Positions 45,250 through 56,759 of a stretch of DNA of 64,000 bases are shown piece after piece. The stretch lies in the NCBI GenBank assembly GCA_037355855.1, contig CM074759.1, forward strand, positions 62,001 to 126,000, written 5' to 3'. The translations under genes were made by a program, and so were the position numbers. Numbering within the stretch: the stretch's first letter is position 1; each line of letters opens with the position of its first letter. This stretch comes from Pseudo-nitzschia pungens (lineage: Eukaryota > Bacillariophyta > Bacillariophyceae > Bacillariales > Bacillariaceae). The notes under the pieces were generated by a model. The model worked only from the letters and a program-made list of their open reading frames with translations. It was not told the DNA's origin and did not search any database.

Positions 45250-47256
45250 ATGGCAGACGACGACGACGACGACGACGACGACGAAACCCCAAGAGTGTTC
45301 GTCGTGGAAAACTATGACGCGTACGACGTCAAGCGAAAATTTTACGACGTCAACCTGCGCAAAAATTTTTCTTCCAGCGCTTTCTGTTTGGCGCTCGATG
45401 GTCAAACACGAGGGCACTGCATTAGCGCATGCACCCCTCGAACACAAGAAGAATTTGTCGCTTGTACTGACCGCAGTATCGAACGATGGCTACGCCCTGG
45501 AATATGCACCGGACGAAATGAAGAACAACCCTCAGGTTGTAGAGGCTGCCTTGAAAGAGGAAGCTGTGGCAAGTGCGCTCTCCAAAAAAGCCAAAGCGAT
45601 ACCATGTTGCTTCTGCCCATGTGATTCGGAACTCTGTCAATGCAATGGTCGCATGGAGCATGTGGAAAACGGGACGTGCCACTGAGCTTGAATATGGTGT
45701 TTTCGGATGTGCATCGCACGAACTTCGGAACAACAAGAAATTTGTGATGGCCGCAGTAAGAGAAAATGGATGGGCATTGGGGTGTGCATCAGACGAGATG
45801 AAGGATAACCGCCTGGGTTGTCATTTCTGCAATCAGACCATTCGAGTCTAGGGGTATAGTAAGTGGAGAGGAATTCCATTTCTATGCGATGCAATACGCA
45901 TCCGACAACCTAAGGGACAACGAAAACTTTCTGGTGAATGCCCTATACTGGAATGGTCTTGCCCTCAAATACGCATCCGACGCCATGAGGAATAACGGGC
46001 GTGTTGTCGTTGCCGCAATCAAGATCCTCGTCCCCTACGATGATGACATATCCAGACAGCGGAATGGAATCGAACGCTTGTGCGATGCAATACGCATCCG
46101 ACAAGCCTGAAAAGCAACGAGGACTTTCTGGTGAATGCCCTATACTGGAATGGTCTTGCTCTGGAATTCGCTTCGATGGAGATGAAGAACAACGAGCGGG
46201 TTGTCAGTTGCTGCGAATAACTCCTTTTCGGGTACTATGGCAGAATATACAAACAAATCTTGGAATCGAACGCTCGTGCGATGCAATACGCATCCTACAA
46301 CCTGAAAAACAACGAGGACTTTCTGGTGGATGCCCTGCAGCACAATGGTCTTGCTCTGGAATTTCGCTTCGATGGACATGAAGGACAGCGGGCGGGTTGT
46401 CGTTGCTGCAATCAAGCCATTTCCCTTCTCGGATGGTTTCTCCAGACAACAGTTGGAATCGGACGCTCGTGCGATGCAATATGCATCCGACAACCTGAAA
46501 AACAACGAAAACTTTCTGGTGAATGCCCTATACTGGAATGGTCTTGCTCTGGAATTCGCTTCGATGGAGATGAAGAACAACAGGCGGGTTGTCATTGCTG
46601 CAATCAAGCCATGCCCGGAATTTGGTGGAATAAACAAACAACTCCTGGAATCGGACGCTCGCGTGATGCAATACGCATCCGACAACCTGAAAAACAACGA
46701 AAACTTTCTGGTGGATGCCCTGAAGCACAATGGTCTTGCTCTGGAATTTGCATCCTGGTACATGAGAAACAACCAGCGGGTTGTGATGGCCGCAATCAAG
46801 CCATGCAAGGTCTTTGGCAGAATAAACAAACAACGCTTGGAATCGGACGCTCGCGCGATGCAATACGCATCCGACAACCTAAGGGACGACGAGGACTTTC
46901 TGGTGGATGCCCTGAAGCACAATGGTCTTGCTCTGGAATTTGCATCCTGGTACATGAGAAACAACCAGCGGGTTGTGATGGCCGCAATCACGCCACCCAC
47001 CGACAGACGAGCCAAGTCCGTTGCTCCTGCCATCGAGCATGCATCGGAAGAACTCAAGAGCGATCCGAGGTTTTGGCAGCGAGCGGTGAAAACGAATGGT
47101 TTCGTCCTCGGGTACTCGACCGAACCCTTCGAAAACGATGTCGACGTTGCGATTGAGGCGGTGAGACGGAATCGCCGCGTCTCCGACAGCGTTCCCGACC
47201 GCATCCGGGAAAACGAACGGTATTTGAGCGCCCTCTTCCAGATTTTTTTGAATTAA
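45250..47256 (+). pseudogene. DUF4116-repeat protein gene with many +1 frame changes
   Basis: Begins MADDDDDDDDDE at 45250 and ends at TAA 47256. Along it the DUF4116 pattern (VV-x-A-hydrophobic, NG-x-AL-x-Y/F-AS-x-x-L/M-x-N) keeps reappearing, but in frame 1, then 2, then 3, then 1, and round again. From about 45880 the DNA is a tandem array of 192-bp units (64 aa; DARAMQYASDNLKNNENFLV...). Alignment of units shows single extra bases near 45811-45820, 46061-46070, 46101-46110, 46201-46220 (two), 46220-46245 and 46361-46370. The last 308 codons (46330-47256), with three units and a diverged tail, are intact. DUF4116 repeats occur in large diatom and bacterial families of unknown role, probably as helical scaffolds. 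No signal peptide. Confidence 0.65.
45880..47010 (+). repeat. 192-bp tandem repeat array (DUF4116 units)
   Basis: About six units with start strings GCGATGCAATACGCATCC, the first three damaged by single-base additions and the last three in one frame. The two final units share long identical blocks (AATGGTCTTGCTCTGGAATT onward), showing recent duplication. Confidence 0.8.
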
Positions 47257-47766
47257 TTTCGTCTCGACTGTCGAGCCAACGACCGACGTTCGCATTACCA
47301 CTGGCGGCGAGAAGGATTAGTACCGGCAATAGTAGTATTGTTGGTTTTGTACCATTATAATAGCTGTAACGCATTGATTTTGGATAGATCGGATGATGGT
47401 TCCGTCAGTATCGTTCTACTTCGTAGTACGTAACCTTACCGTACGGTGCCGGTAGCAGAGTAGTTGGAGAAAATTATTTCACGCGTACGTAAGGTTAAGG
47501 TTACTTACTCCTGGTTCGCGGAATTACTTGTATCGTGAATGAATCAATCATCGTGATTTGATTCGGAGAGGAAATCAGAAAGCTCAGGAAACTGCATCGA
47601 GAAAGAACATCATGCATCTCAATTCTCAACAATACCGTAACCTTACTTACGGTTAACCTTACTCGTAAGATCTTATCTTTCACCTAAAAATTCGAAGATT
47701 AATCTGGTAACGAAGTTACGCAAAGATGACGATTAATAAATGCAAGTTTGCATGTTTCTTTAACGT
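47257..47766. other. Spacer upstream of tRNA-Met
   Basis: Contains several GTAACCTTAC and GTAAGGTTAAGG strings. No gene. Confidence 0.5.
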
Positions 47767-47856
47767 GCCCGGTTAGCTCAGTAGGCAGAGCGTTCGTCTC
47801 ATAATCCACACAACCGAGAAAGCGAAAGGCCGTCAGTTCGATCCTGACATTGGGCA
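47767..47856 (+). tRNA. tRNA-Met (CAU, elongator type) with a 17-nt intron
   Basis: Acceptor GCCCGGT pairs with ATTGGGC, with G-U pairs; discriminator A. D-arm GCTCAGTAGGCAGAGC, anticodon stem TTCGT, loop CTCATA with anticodon CAT at 47800-47802. An intron of 17 nt (47804-47820) at the canonical position after base 37 separates it from the 3' stem GCGAA. T-arm GTCAG/TTCGATC/CTGAC. A T7 run right after (47859-47865) fits a Pol III terminator. The intron and G-C/A-U pattern favour elongator rather than initiator tRNA-Met. Confidence 0.93.
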
Positions 47857-48531
47857 CATTTTTTTGAAAGTCGGAGATATCAGTGGTTATTGTTGTCGAT
47901 CATCAGAGACCATTGGTTGAGGCCAGAGTAAGATTACATTCCGCTTCTTTGTTCGATGCTCCTGGAGTCCACTACTGGCATGTTAACTTATTATTAGTTT
48001 TTCGTGGTTTCTTGCATGCTGTCGGGGCTAACAAAAGTAAATTTTTGAAATCGTTGCGTTGATTGATCTTTTCAGACTTGGCAGCGCTAGCGTTGCAATG
48101 ATCCGAACCCAACGTACTGCTATGAACGGATTGATTCCTCCACACCAGTACAACAATCGTAAGTACACGGGTCGAACTACTGGTAGCACAACTAATTGCT
48201 AATTGTATCACTTGACTGAAAATTATTATGATGTGATGATAACAATTGTTGAGTCTCAATGTGGTGGAACCAAAGACTTTCATGTCTGTGACAGATTTCC
48301 GCTAAATATGGTACGTATCTGTCTAGTTTGATAATAATATGTGCAGGAATTACCGTGCGTGCAAGTAACGCAGGCATTGACTCGAGATGGAGTCATCTCG
48401 TATCGTATTGAAGAGGTTTGGATTCGATTCGATTCGATTGGATTGGATTGGATTGAACCGACTTGAAAGCACAATCCGCCGCTGCGACCAGGACAATGCT
48501 CTTGCTGGCGTTGCTCCCGGCGGTCTCGCAC
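47857..48531. other. Spacer between tRNA-Met and PhoD-like gene
   Basis: Holds the tRNA terminator and a GATTC/GATTG pentanucleotide tract at about 48418-48457. It includes the 3' flank of the minus-strand phosphatase gene. Confidence 0.5.
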
Positions 48532-51085
48532 CTAAGTCAATCGCAAGTTTGCTCTGAGTTCCGACAACCGTATCGTTTCGGTGCACCTGTGCTCCTTGTC
48601 GCGGTCGATGCCGACGATCGAGGAACACCTCAGGTTGGGATCGTTGGTCCACGTCGTGTCCTCCGAGGTCGACGTCGCCCCGTAGAACCTCGCCTGGAGA
48701 AAGGGATCCTCGGCGGTCGTATCGGCGTACAAATGCGCGTAGGGTCGCCTCCAGACCTTGGCGATTCCGCTCGAGGTGACCTGGGTGACTGGGTACGGAA
48801 AGATCCCGGAGTAGTCCATGCGCTTGTACTCGTTCTTGTGAATGTCGCCCGCGTGGAAGAGGACACCGTCGATGGAGTGGTCCATCACCACTCTCCCGAT
48901 GTTCTCGAGGTCGGACGACCAGTTGCGCTCCATAACGTCGCTCCCAATAACAATGACCTTGAAGGTTCCCCTGGAGTGGATCAGCTCGTTCGCCAGCCAC
49001 TCGGTCTGTTCCTCTCCGAGTCGGTTGCCTCTGGAGGGATCCCGGTACCAGTGGTCGTCCGTAACGATGAAGTGGACATCGCCCCAGTAATACGAAAAGT
49101 ACACCCCATCGTCCTCGTTGGTGCGGCTTCCATACCCCGGATTGGCCCACAGGCTCTCCCAGGCTCGCAGGGAATTGGTCTTGCCCTTCTGGTCGCGATT
49201 GGCGTTGTTGGCTCCGTATTCGTGATCGTTCCACGTTGCGTACGTCGGCGTGCTGCTCAAGAACTCCGCAAAGTGCGGCTCCCTCCGCTGCTCCGAGTTG
49301 CGGAACCACACCCGGTCGAACTTGACCCCGTCTTGCCTCGTCACGTCAACGCCCTCCTGCAAATAGACCGTGTCGCCCGCCAGCACGGCAAAATGGGGGT
49401 ATTCTCCAACGCTGCCCGGTTGGAGGTTGTTCCTGGAGATTTCCTTCCACACCGGCTGGTTTTTGTACTGCCGGTAGTTCATGCACGAGGCCAAAACGTA
49501 GTTGAATTTGGACGGCTGGAAGGGCACCGGCGCCGTCCGGAAGGAACCCTTGCCGACTCGATGGCCGTGGATGTGCATGCCGTACTTGTAGAGGGTGTTG
49601 GGTTGCAACCCGGAAATGGTTTCCCGGACGGCGCCATTGAGCAGGGGACGAGGACCGACCATATCGATGGTCCGGAGGAGTCCGTCCGTCTCGGAATCGT
49701 ACAACAAGATTTCCATCGTGTAGTCGGTGAGCTTGCCGTGGTACGCCCACAGCGTGACACTGTCGTGGGTGGTGTGACCGACCATGGGTCCCATGGCCAG
49801 GGGATCCACCTCGCCGACCTTGGGCTTTACAGGCCGCGCCTCGGCGACGACCACCGGATCGCCAACCTTTGAAGCAGTGGCAGATGCAGAGGCAGAAGGC
49901 AGCGGCGGAAGCCGACGGAGACGCGGGAGTGACCGGGGTGGGCCTTGCAGTGGGCCTTGCAGTGGGGATTGCGGTGCTCGGAGCGGCAACCGGATCGGGC
50001 GTGGTGTCCCGGATGGAGGGCTTGGTACGGGGAGTCTCGGTGGGAGGATTCTGGCTGGGCGTGGGGGGCAAGGTAAACCGCAAATGCTGCGTGGGAGGTG
50101 CCGTGAGAGAATCCGTCCGCACCCGCAACGAATCGGGCTCCCGGGTCGGTTCCGAGGAAGGGAACGCGGGATTGGACGCGGGGTTTGCGGTGAGCCTCGG
50201 AGCATCGCCGATCGGAGATTGCACCGGCACGACAGAATTGTTGGGATTCCGCTGAATATTGTCGGGAATTTGCGGTTGGTTGGTTGTTCGAAAGGGGCGA
50301 ACCACAATCAGCAATATCGCCAGCACCAGGGTCAGAATGGCGCAGATTACGGCGAGCCAAAAGGTGGTCGTGTCGCAGATTTGCATAGAGGCTTTGGAAC
50401 CTTTGCGACGGCGGCGATAACGGCGGATTTCTTTGGTGGGATAATAGTCAAAATCGTCGTCGTTGTTGTCGTTGTCATTGTCGTTGTTGATGTGGATGTC
50501 GATGTCGCAATGGCTGCTGCCAATCTGACTCGGATGGCTTCCCTTGGTGGAATAGAGAGCCGTGGGAAAGGGATCCGAGCTACGAAGAGTGCGACTTGAC
50601 ACCGAATAAGACGTTGGCAGCGGTGGTAGCAATTCTGGTGCTTGTGGCGGTGGTGGTAGCGGTGCTGGTGGGAGTGACTGGAACTCACGCTCGGTAGCGG
50701 TGGTGGTGGCGGCATCGTCCATGGAGGCAACCCACGTTCCGGTAAAGAAATAGGCGCTTTCGGGCCGGGTCGATCCCGAACGAAACCCGGTTCTCGTGTT
50801 GTTGTGGTTGTGGTTGGCGTTGGCGTTGGCGTTATGGTTGGTGTTGGCGTTGGTGTTGGCGTTATATTGCTGGTGGCGTTGAAACTGGACGGAATCAAAA
50901 GTGGTAGAGAGCGGCCGGCGATCACTGTTGCGGTTGTCGTCGTCGCAGGAACTATTGTCGGTGGAGGAATCGTCCGTGTTTCCTAGGAGTGCGGTGACGT
51001 CATGGCGAAAACGCTCGACCCATTCCGTTAATAGGGAGCTGCTACCGTGGTCGGCGGTGTTGGAAGAGATGGATTCTTTGGACAT
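48532..51085 (-). CDS. Membrane-anchored PhoD-like metallophosphatase, one +1 frame break in the linker
   Basis: The ATG at 51085 opens a frame with a cytosolic Asn/Ser/Pro-rich N-terminus (~240 aa), a basic patch RRYRRRRKGSK, a transmembrane span FWLAVICAILTLVLAILLIVV and a Thr/Pro linker. In a low-complexity Ala/Ser stretch near 49871-49915 the frame changes by +1, and the catalytic domain follows to the TGA at 48532: HDSVTLWAYHG, YVLASCMNYRQYK, FAVLAGDTVYLQEG, ATWNDHEYGANNA, DVHFIVTDDHWYR, VIVIGSDVMERNWS, GVLFHAGDIHKNEY. These are the blocks of the PhoD alkaline phosphatase/phosphodiesterase family (Ca/Fe enzymes, outward-facing in algae). The usual W-D-D-H-D/E has Asn in the first position (WNDHE). 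A type II anchor would place the catalytic domain outside, fitting phosphate scavenging. No frame-neutral splice was found at the break. Confidence 0.75.
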
Positions 51086-53658
51086 GATTGGTTGTTTCTT
51101 CTTGTTGGAATGCGTTGGCTCGCAGACTCAAAGAAAATCAAATTGAAATCAAATCAAATCAAATCAAAAATGAAATCAAATTAAAGAGAGTATATCGAAG
51201 AAACGAACTCCAATAGGATGGAGTGGATCGGAATCCGATTGTGATGGATTCGGTAGGTACACGTAGCTTCTTGGAACAATGGTGGTGATTCAGATTTTGA
51301 TTTGGATTTAGCACAACCTGGTGGTAAGCCTTGGGTTTGTGGTGCCTGGTCTGATTGTAAATGTTGTAGTTCTGAATAGATTTGCACGAATTCCGATTGC
51401 AGGAACGCTGTGTGGTGTGATGTGATGCGATGTGATGTAATGTGATGCAAAGTGAAAAAAGTGAGAGTTTTGTGACGATAATATAATCGAGAAACGTGAT
51501 TTTCGGCCGCAATCACCGGATTTCGTCGCACCCGTCGTAACTAACTGTTTTGAGTCGAGAGGAAAATGCGGTTGATTTGTCAACGTAGTTTTTCGAACCG
51601 TTGGGGGTCGGCACTACACTTCGTTCGAACGATAGAAATGCCGAATAGAGTGTGGATTGAGATTATTTCTTGTATGTACGAGTACGAGTACGAGTACGAG
51701 GAAGTTTACGTGCTTGCGTAGCAAAAACATGTGATAGTGACATTCCGATAGAAATGCATGCCAATGGAATAGCCGAGAATCACGGCATTGCGCGGTTTGC
51801 GAAGGATTAAACGACCAAAGTATCTGGTCGTGTCTTGCGCACGGAACTTGTGCTGGGTCTACTCGTACAGAACCTACGTGCTTGTCATCCGCAACATGTT
51901 CAAAATGCGTGTGAGTCCCATGGACGCGCGCGCAATCGGCATATGATTTTCGGGAGAATGCGCGGTTTCCTGTAAACAATGTACTACTTGGTACGTATTT
52001 TGGATGCTATAGCCCCTGCCTATTCGGAGGCCCCTTTTTAAATCCTGTCATGAATGCGCAATCCGAATGGATCCAAAGAAAAAAATGTGAAGTTCTCCGA
52101 CGGGATGCACGAACTGGCAACCCCCACTTGCTCATCATTAAGTGTGGTGACTTCCGGTCATTACACATCCCGTGAATCTTACAACAACGACTCGAACGGA
52201 ATTTGGTTCCGAGTCCCGTCGATGATTCGTGCCCAATCGGTATGTGTGTTTCAGTTCAGATTCATTCTTCCCGTATGTGATTAACGGATTATTCTTTGCT
52301 GTAAACCTTACTTGTATGTTTAAAATGTCGTATCTATGCCTCTAGTCGTAAATTATCGGCGTTTATCTGCACTGCGCGACTCGCATCCGATGCTCTCAAG
52401 AACCAATGCCGCTCTTCTGGGAGTTGAAGTCTCATTGGTCGCTGCGACACTTTGACGCGAATCCGGATTCGGATTTTGATTATTTGATACCGTAAGTCTC
52501 ACCGAGTGCGGTAACTTACCGGTATTGTAGATGAACTGTGATTAGAAGATGATTCATTCATTCCGATTGATTTTGCTACCAAAGTAAGGTTACTTCGTAC
52601 GGTACACATCATGTTGTTGCAATGTAATTCTCATTTCAATTCCTTTACTTATTGGTTCCTTCCGTTTCCTATCGAGAGAGCGTGTTGATGATTGGCTCTT
52701 TTCCAACACACATCCCCGCGGTTGTCATTCAGACGCGTGGGGACAGCATAGACGGAATGCAGGTTTCACATGCTACAATAGTAACCTTACTTGGGATGAA
52801 TTCTGTGTGGGACAATAACTTTCTGGAGGAGAGGAACTGGTATTTAGAGTGTCATTGCAACAGGAGGCGGAGACAGCAAGGACGGCATGCACGTCCCACA
52901 GGCCAATGCGATCAAGAACATCATTAGATTCGTACAATACCGGTACCGTACACGTACCGCAATTTCAGAAAAGCAGATGGACGGAATGGACGTGCTGCAT
53001 ACATAATTCGGATGTCAACCACAACATTGTTATACCGTACTCCTAATTACGTGTACCCTACTTCTGGTTCGTATCGCAGTATTTTTAGTTGAGTGCCATT
53101 GATGATGCAAACTCCTGCGTGGCCTTCGACATACCGTAGCTACCAGCACACCATCTCCATCGATGCGAGCAATGCATTACAACCGCTTAATAATGCAGTA
53201 ACCTTACTTGTAATTACGAATCCTGCACGCACCCATCCTTGGAATAGTTCGGATGTCACCAACAATACGGTACAAGTACTTCTTGTACCACAATAACTAT
53301 TGCTTCTGTTTCGTGATCGTTGGACCATGATTGATTCATTCGCGTCGTGCCGTCTGTCCCATACCGGTAACGGTACACCCGTCCCGATTGTTACGAGCAA
53401 TGCGATGCAAGCACGACACTTGGAAACCATGCAGCGATTTGTGAATAACGCACCCATCCATCCTTGGAGGATCGATCCGAGACTGTCATTCCCGTTGCGC
53501 TATCACGGTGTAAAGGTACCGCACCGAATTACTACTACTACTACTACTACTATGGAGATGTTCTCTCCGAATGGTCTCGTGGAGTTCGTGTGCCACACGT
53601 CATTATTATTATTACTATTATTACTATTATCATTATTTTCATTCCAAAAAATGCATTC
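51086..53658. other. Intergenic, 2.6 kb
   Basis: An AAATC tract upstream of the phosphatase (51143-51182), a GTGATGTGATGC tract at 51415-51450 and a TACGAG tract at 51677-51698. Between 52640 and 53480 loosely similar phrases recur (GACGGAATG-x-AGGT/GACGT; TTCGGATGTCA at 53009 and 53251; CACCCATCCTTGG at 53229 and CACCCATCCATCCTTGG at 53451) separated by GTAACCTTAC strings. A 121-codon minus-strand frame (51614-51979) has no recognisable domain. Confidence 0.45.
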
Positions 53659-54306
53659 ATGTTTCGAAGTAATAATAGTTCTGCCATGCCCACCAAGAAG
53701 AAAAAGAAAACGGAGTCTCCGTCAAAATCCCTCATCTCCTATCCTTCTTTCTCTCCGACAGGATTCCCCACCCCCGGTCTCTGGTCTGATCTTACAGAAT
53801 TCCCCACCTTGATTCTCACGCCCTCTCCGACAGGATTCCCCACCCCCAGTCTCTCGTCTGATCCTACAGGATTCCCCTCCTTCAATCCCACGCCCTCTCC
53901 GTCAGCATCCCCCACCTTGATTGTCACGCCCTCTCCGTCAGCATCCCCCACCCCTAATCCCACGCCCTCTCCGTCAGCGTCCCCCACCCCTAATCCCTCT
54001 ACCGCTCCTACAGGATTCCCCACCTTGATTGTCACGCCCTCTCCGTCAGCATCCCCCAACCCTAATTCCACGCCCTCTCCGTCAGAATCCCTCTATCCCT
54101 CGACCGCTCCGTCAGCATCCCCCACCCCTGATCCCTCGGCCATTCCTTCGGCCGCTCCATCCCAAACTCCAACCGCTGGGGGCAGCCCCGGCCTCGGTCC
54201 AACCCAAACTCCAACCGCTGGGGGCAGCCCCGGCCTCGGTCCAACCCAAACTCCAACCGCTGGAGGCAGCCCCGGCCTTGGTCCAACCCAAACCCCGAAC
54301 CGCTAG
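53659..54306 (+). CDS. Ser/Thr/Pro-rich repeat protein
   Basis: 215 aa from the ATG at 53659 (MFRSNNSSAMPTKKKKK); the next ATG would give MPTKKKKK. The frame is open upstream to 53464 and would add YYYYYYYY and an Ile-rich hydrophobic stretch (from TAC and ATT microsatellites) but has no ATG there, so a secretory signal, if any, must come from an unseen exon. The body is built of 8-15-residue units (TPSPSASPTLIV, PTPNPTPSPSASP, SPTGFPTP) and ends with three perfect 14-residue units QTPTAGGSPGLGPT (42-bp repeats at 54163, 54205, 54247). A fourth unit has two extra bases and the frame stops inside it. Style matches wall-associated diatom proteins. Confidence 0.5.
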   Translation: MFRSNNSSAMPTKKKKKTESPSKSLISYPSFSPTGFPTPGLWSDLTEFPTLILTPSPTGFPTPSLSSDPTGFPSFNPTPSPSASPTLIVTPSPSASPTPNPTPSPSASPTPNPSTAPTGFPTLIVTPSPSASPNPNSTPSPSESLYPSTAPSASPTPDPSAIPSAAPSQTPTAGGSPGLGPTQTPTAGGSPGLGPTQTPTAGGSPGLGPTQTPNR

Positions 54307-54346
54307 GAGGCAGCCCCCGCCTCGGCCCAACCCCAAGTATAACCGT
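54163..54346 (+). repeat. 42-bp tandem repeat, three intact units plus one damaged
   Basis: Units at 54163-54204, 54205-54246 and 54247-54288 are nearly identical. The next, from 54289, is recognisable to about 54332 but is two bases longer and contains the stop at 54304-54306. Confidence 0.85.
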
Positions 54347-55551
54347 CTAAGGTAGTCCCGGGGTCAACTCCCCCACCACCATTCTTCTTGTTAACACCAA
54401 ATAAGGAAAGAAGCAACGCAACAAACCGTGAAAACCAAGCGTCGCGTGGTCACCCGTGCCGGGGAAATGCCCGTACTGAATCAAGGACAGGCCTACTACC
54501 TTGTATCAGTAATAGATGACTTTAGACTCGTTCAAAACCTAAATTTTATTGAATATTCTTGTTTGAAACAGTTTGAACCATAATGCAAAAGGTATTTGAA
54601 ATAAACATTAGGATCGATTTTTGATTGATTTGTTACTACTAACTACCATCTGAAGTTAAGGTATTTTAACTTATGTTAGTTAAAAACTACTTCAATGTAA
54701 AAAAATTCTACTAGGGGACAGCTTTTGTTAGTTGTGCCACGCATAGGTAATTTTTTCCATCGCAAAGTAGCGCACCCCCTTCTATTATCACCCCTGTTGG
54801 TAAGGTTGCTCGCACTCACGTTACGTACGGTAAGACTACCGGTACCGGTATTTCACATGAGTCAGTCGTGTTGTGACTTCTGCCCGTCGGACCGTCTGCA
54901 GTGTCTGTCATCCGTCTGATCATCGTACGTACCCGTACACCCGTACGACCTCCACAGAACCATTCCCAAAAGTACAAGTGCGGTTTTTCCCCAGTGCATG
55001 GCATGGCATGGCTTGACATTGCATTCGTATTCGTATTCGTACCGGTACCGTACAGGTAAGGTTAACTGGTAATCTTATTCGTACCGGTAACCTTACCTTA
55101 TTATTATTTTTGTATTTTTTTGTATTTTGGTTGCGTCTTGCGTCAATGATTGATGATTGATGATTGAACAACCTTAATCTTACCGTAAGATTACGGTAGG
55201 GCAGGCAGGCTCATCATCCCTTCCTTCCTTTCTTCTCCAATGGTGTTTCGGTTCGACTCAGTAACCTTACGATTAGACACGTAACTCGTAATTCCCAAAA
55301 GGCTTCTCTCCCAAAATCAACGGTTTTGGGATTTTGGAACAAACAAGAAACGACAGTAACCGTAAGCTTATTGAATAAGGTAATTGTAATTACTTGTAAT
55401 CATTGCTGGCAATAAGATTACTTGTACGTATGAGGACAAGGATTGGAGAAAAACCAAAACAGCACGTCATACCTTCGTGCAGCTTACCCCAGAGTTATCC
55501 CGCAACAACAACAACAACAACAACAACAACGACAACGACAACCGGAAAAGG
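54307..55551. other. Intergenic, 1.2 kb
   Basis: AT-rich 54530-54720, then dense ACCGGTAC and GTAAGGTTA strings from 54800 to 55420. A CAA/AAC tract (55503-55531) lies just before the next ATG. Confidence 0.5.
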
Positions 55552-56718
55552 ATGATTGACCAAACCCACTTGCTCGAAGGTAGTTTCCAACAGTCCTGCA
55601 ACGCCAATTCGGATGCCCCTCGTCGAAAGAGGATACGACGCGTACCGGTACAGAAGCGAGGGGCACTGTTGTGTTTGAGGCCAGCAGTGCTGTTTGGGTC
55701 GACTTCGACGTCGACGTCGACGTCGACTCTGACAGCGACGAGAATGCTCAGGGTAGTAGCGACAACGACGCTCTTGCTGTGCGCGCCGGAAATGATCTCC
55801 TCCTTCTCCGGTCCGTCGTCTTTATTGGTGTCTCCTCGGAGGGTATTTACCAATTCTCCCGAACCTGTGTGTCCTGTAAGGATAAAACAGAAGCGGGAAA
55901 CGAAGTTGTATGGCCAGGTTTTCAACTCGAACTCGAACTGGTACGATTGCGAATCGGATGACTTGGCCAGTACACGTAGTCAACCATTCCACAACGGGAG
56001 GAGACACGAGCAGAAACAGAAACAGCCACATCTACATCTACATCTACATCTAAAGCAACGACGATCGAAAACAGAGTTGTATTCCACGGCGGAACACGAT
56101 CTGCATTCCTCTCTTCCTAGTAATGCCACTGCCACGGCAACAGCAGCGGCAGCGGCAACAACGACGAATGGTGTCGCAAAAAACGCCGAGCCGCAGGACT
56201 ATCGCACACCGAGGATTCCACGGCACGTCGGGCTGATCTGCGACGGCAATGGCCGCTGGGCGACGAAGCGAAATCTTCCCCGGGCACTCGGACACGCCGA
56301 GGGTGCCCGCCGCCTCGTGGATCTGATCCGGTCGGTGGCCAGCGACCGGAGGAAAGAGCAGCAAGAATTCTGCAAGCAGCTACAGCTACAGCTACAGCAG
56401 CAGTCGTCCGCGCCGTTGCCGCCTCCCATCACGGTCGACTGCCTCACCTTTTACGCCTTTTCGACGGAAAACTGGAACCGCGACCCCTTTGAGATTGCCA
56501 AGATCTTTGACGCTATCGAAGCCACTGCCCGTGTCATGGCCAGCAGCCGAACCCTCCGGGAGGATCTGCGGATCGTGGCGCTCGGGGACCTGGACGATCC
56601 CCGGATCCCAAATGGCCTCCGGAGCATCGTCCGGGAGCTGGAGGAGGTCACTTCGCGAGACGAAGAGCAAGACGAAGAGCAAGACGAGAACGTCACCCCC
56701 GCCACTACCACCACCGCC

Positions 56719-56759
<41 letters not shown>

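Noticed and set aside
48463..49872. 469-codon plus-strand frame over the phosphatase
   Set aside because: Antisense to the PhoD catalytic blocks, which are clearly coding on the minus strand.
53505..53660. Tyr8 and Ile-rich segment as a functional signal-anchor of the Ser/Thr/Pro-rich protein
   Set aside because: It comes from TAC and ATT microsatellites and no in-frame ATG precedes it; mentioned as a finding but not included in the coding call.
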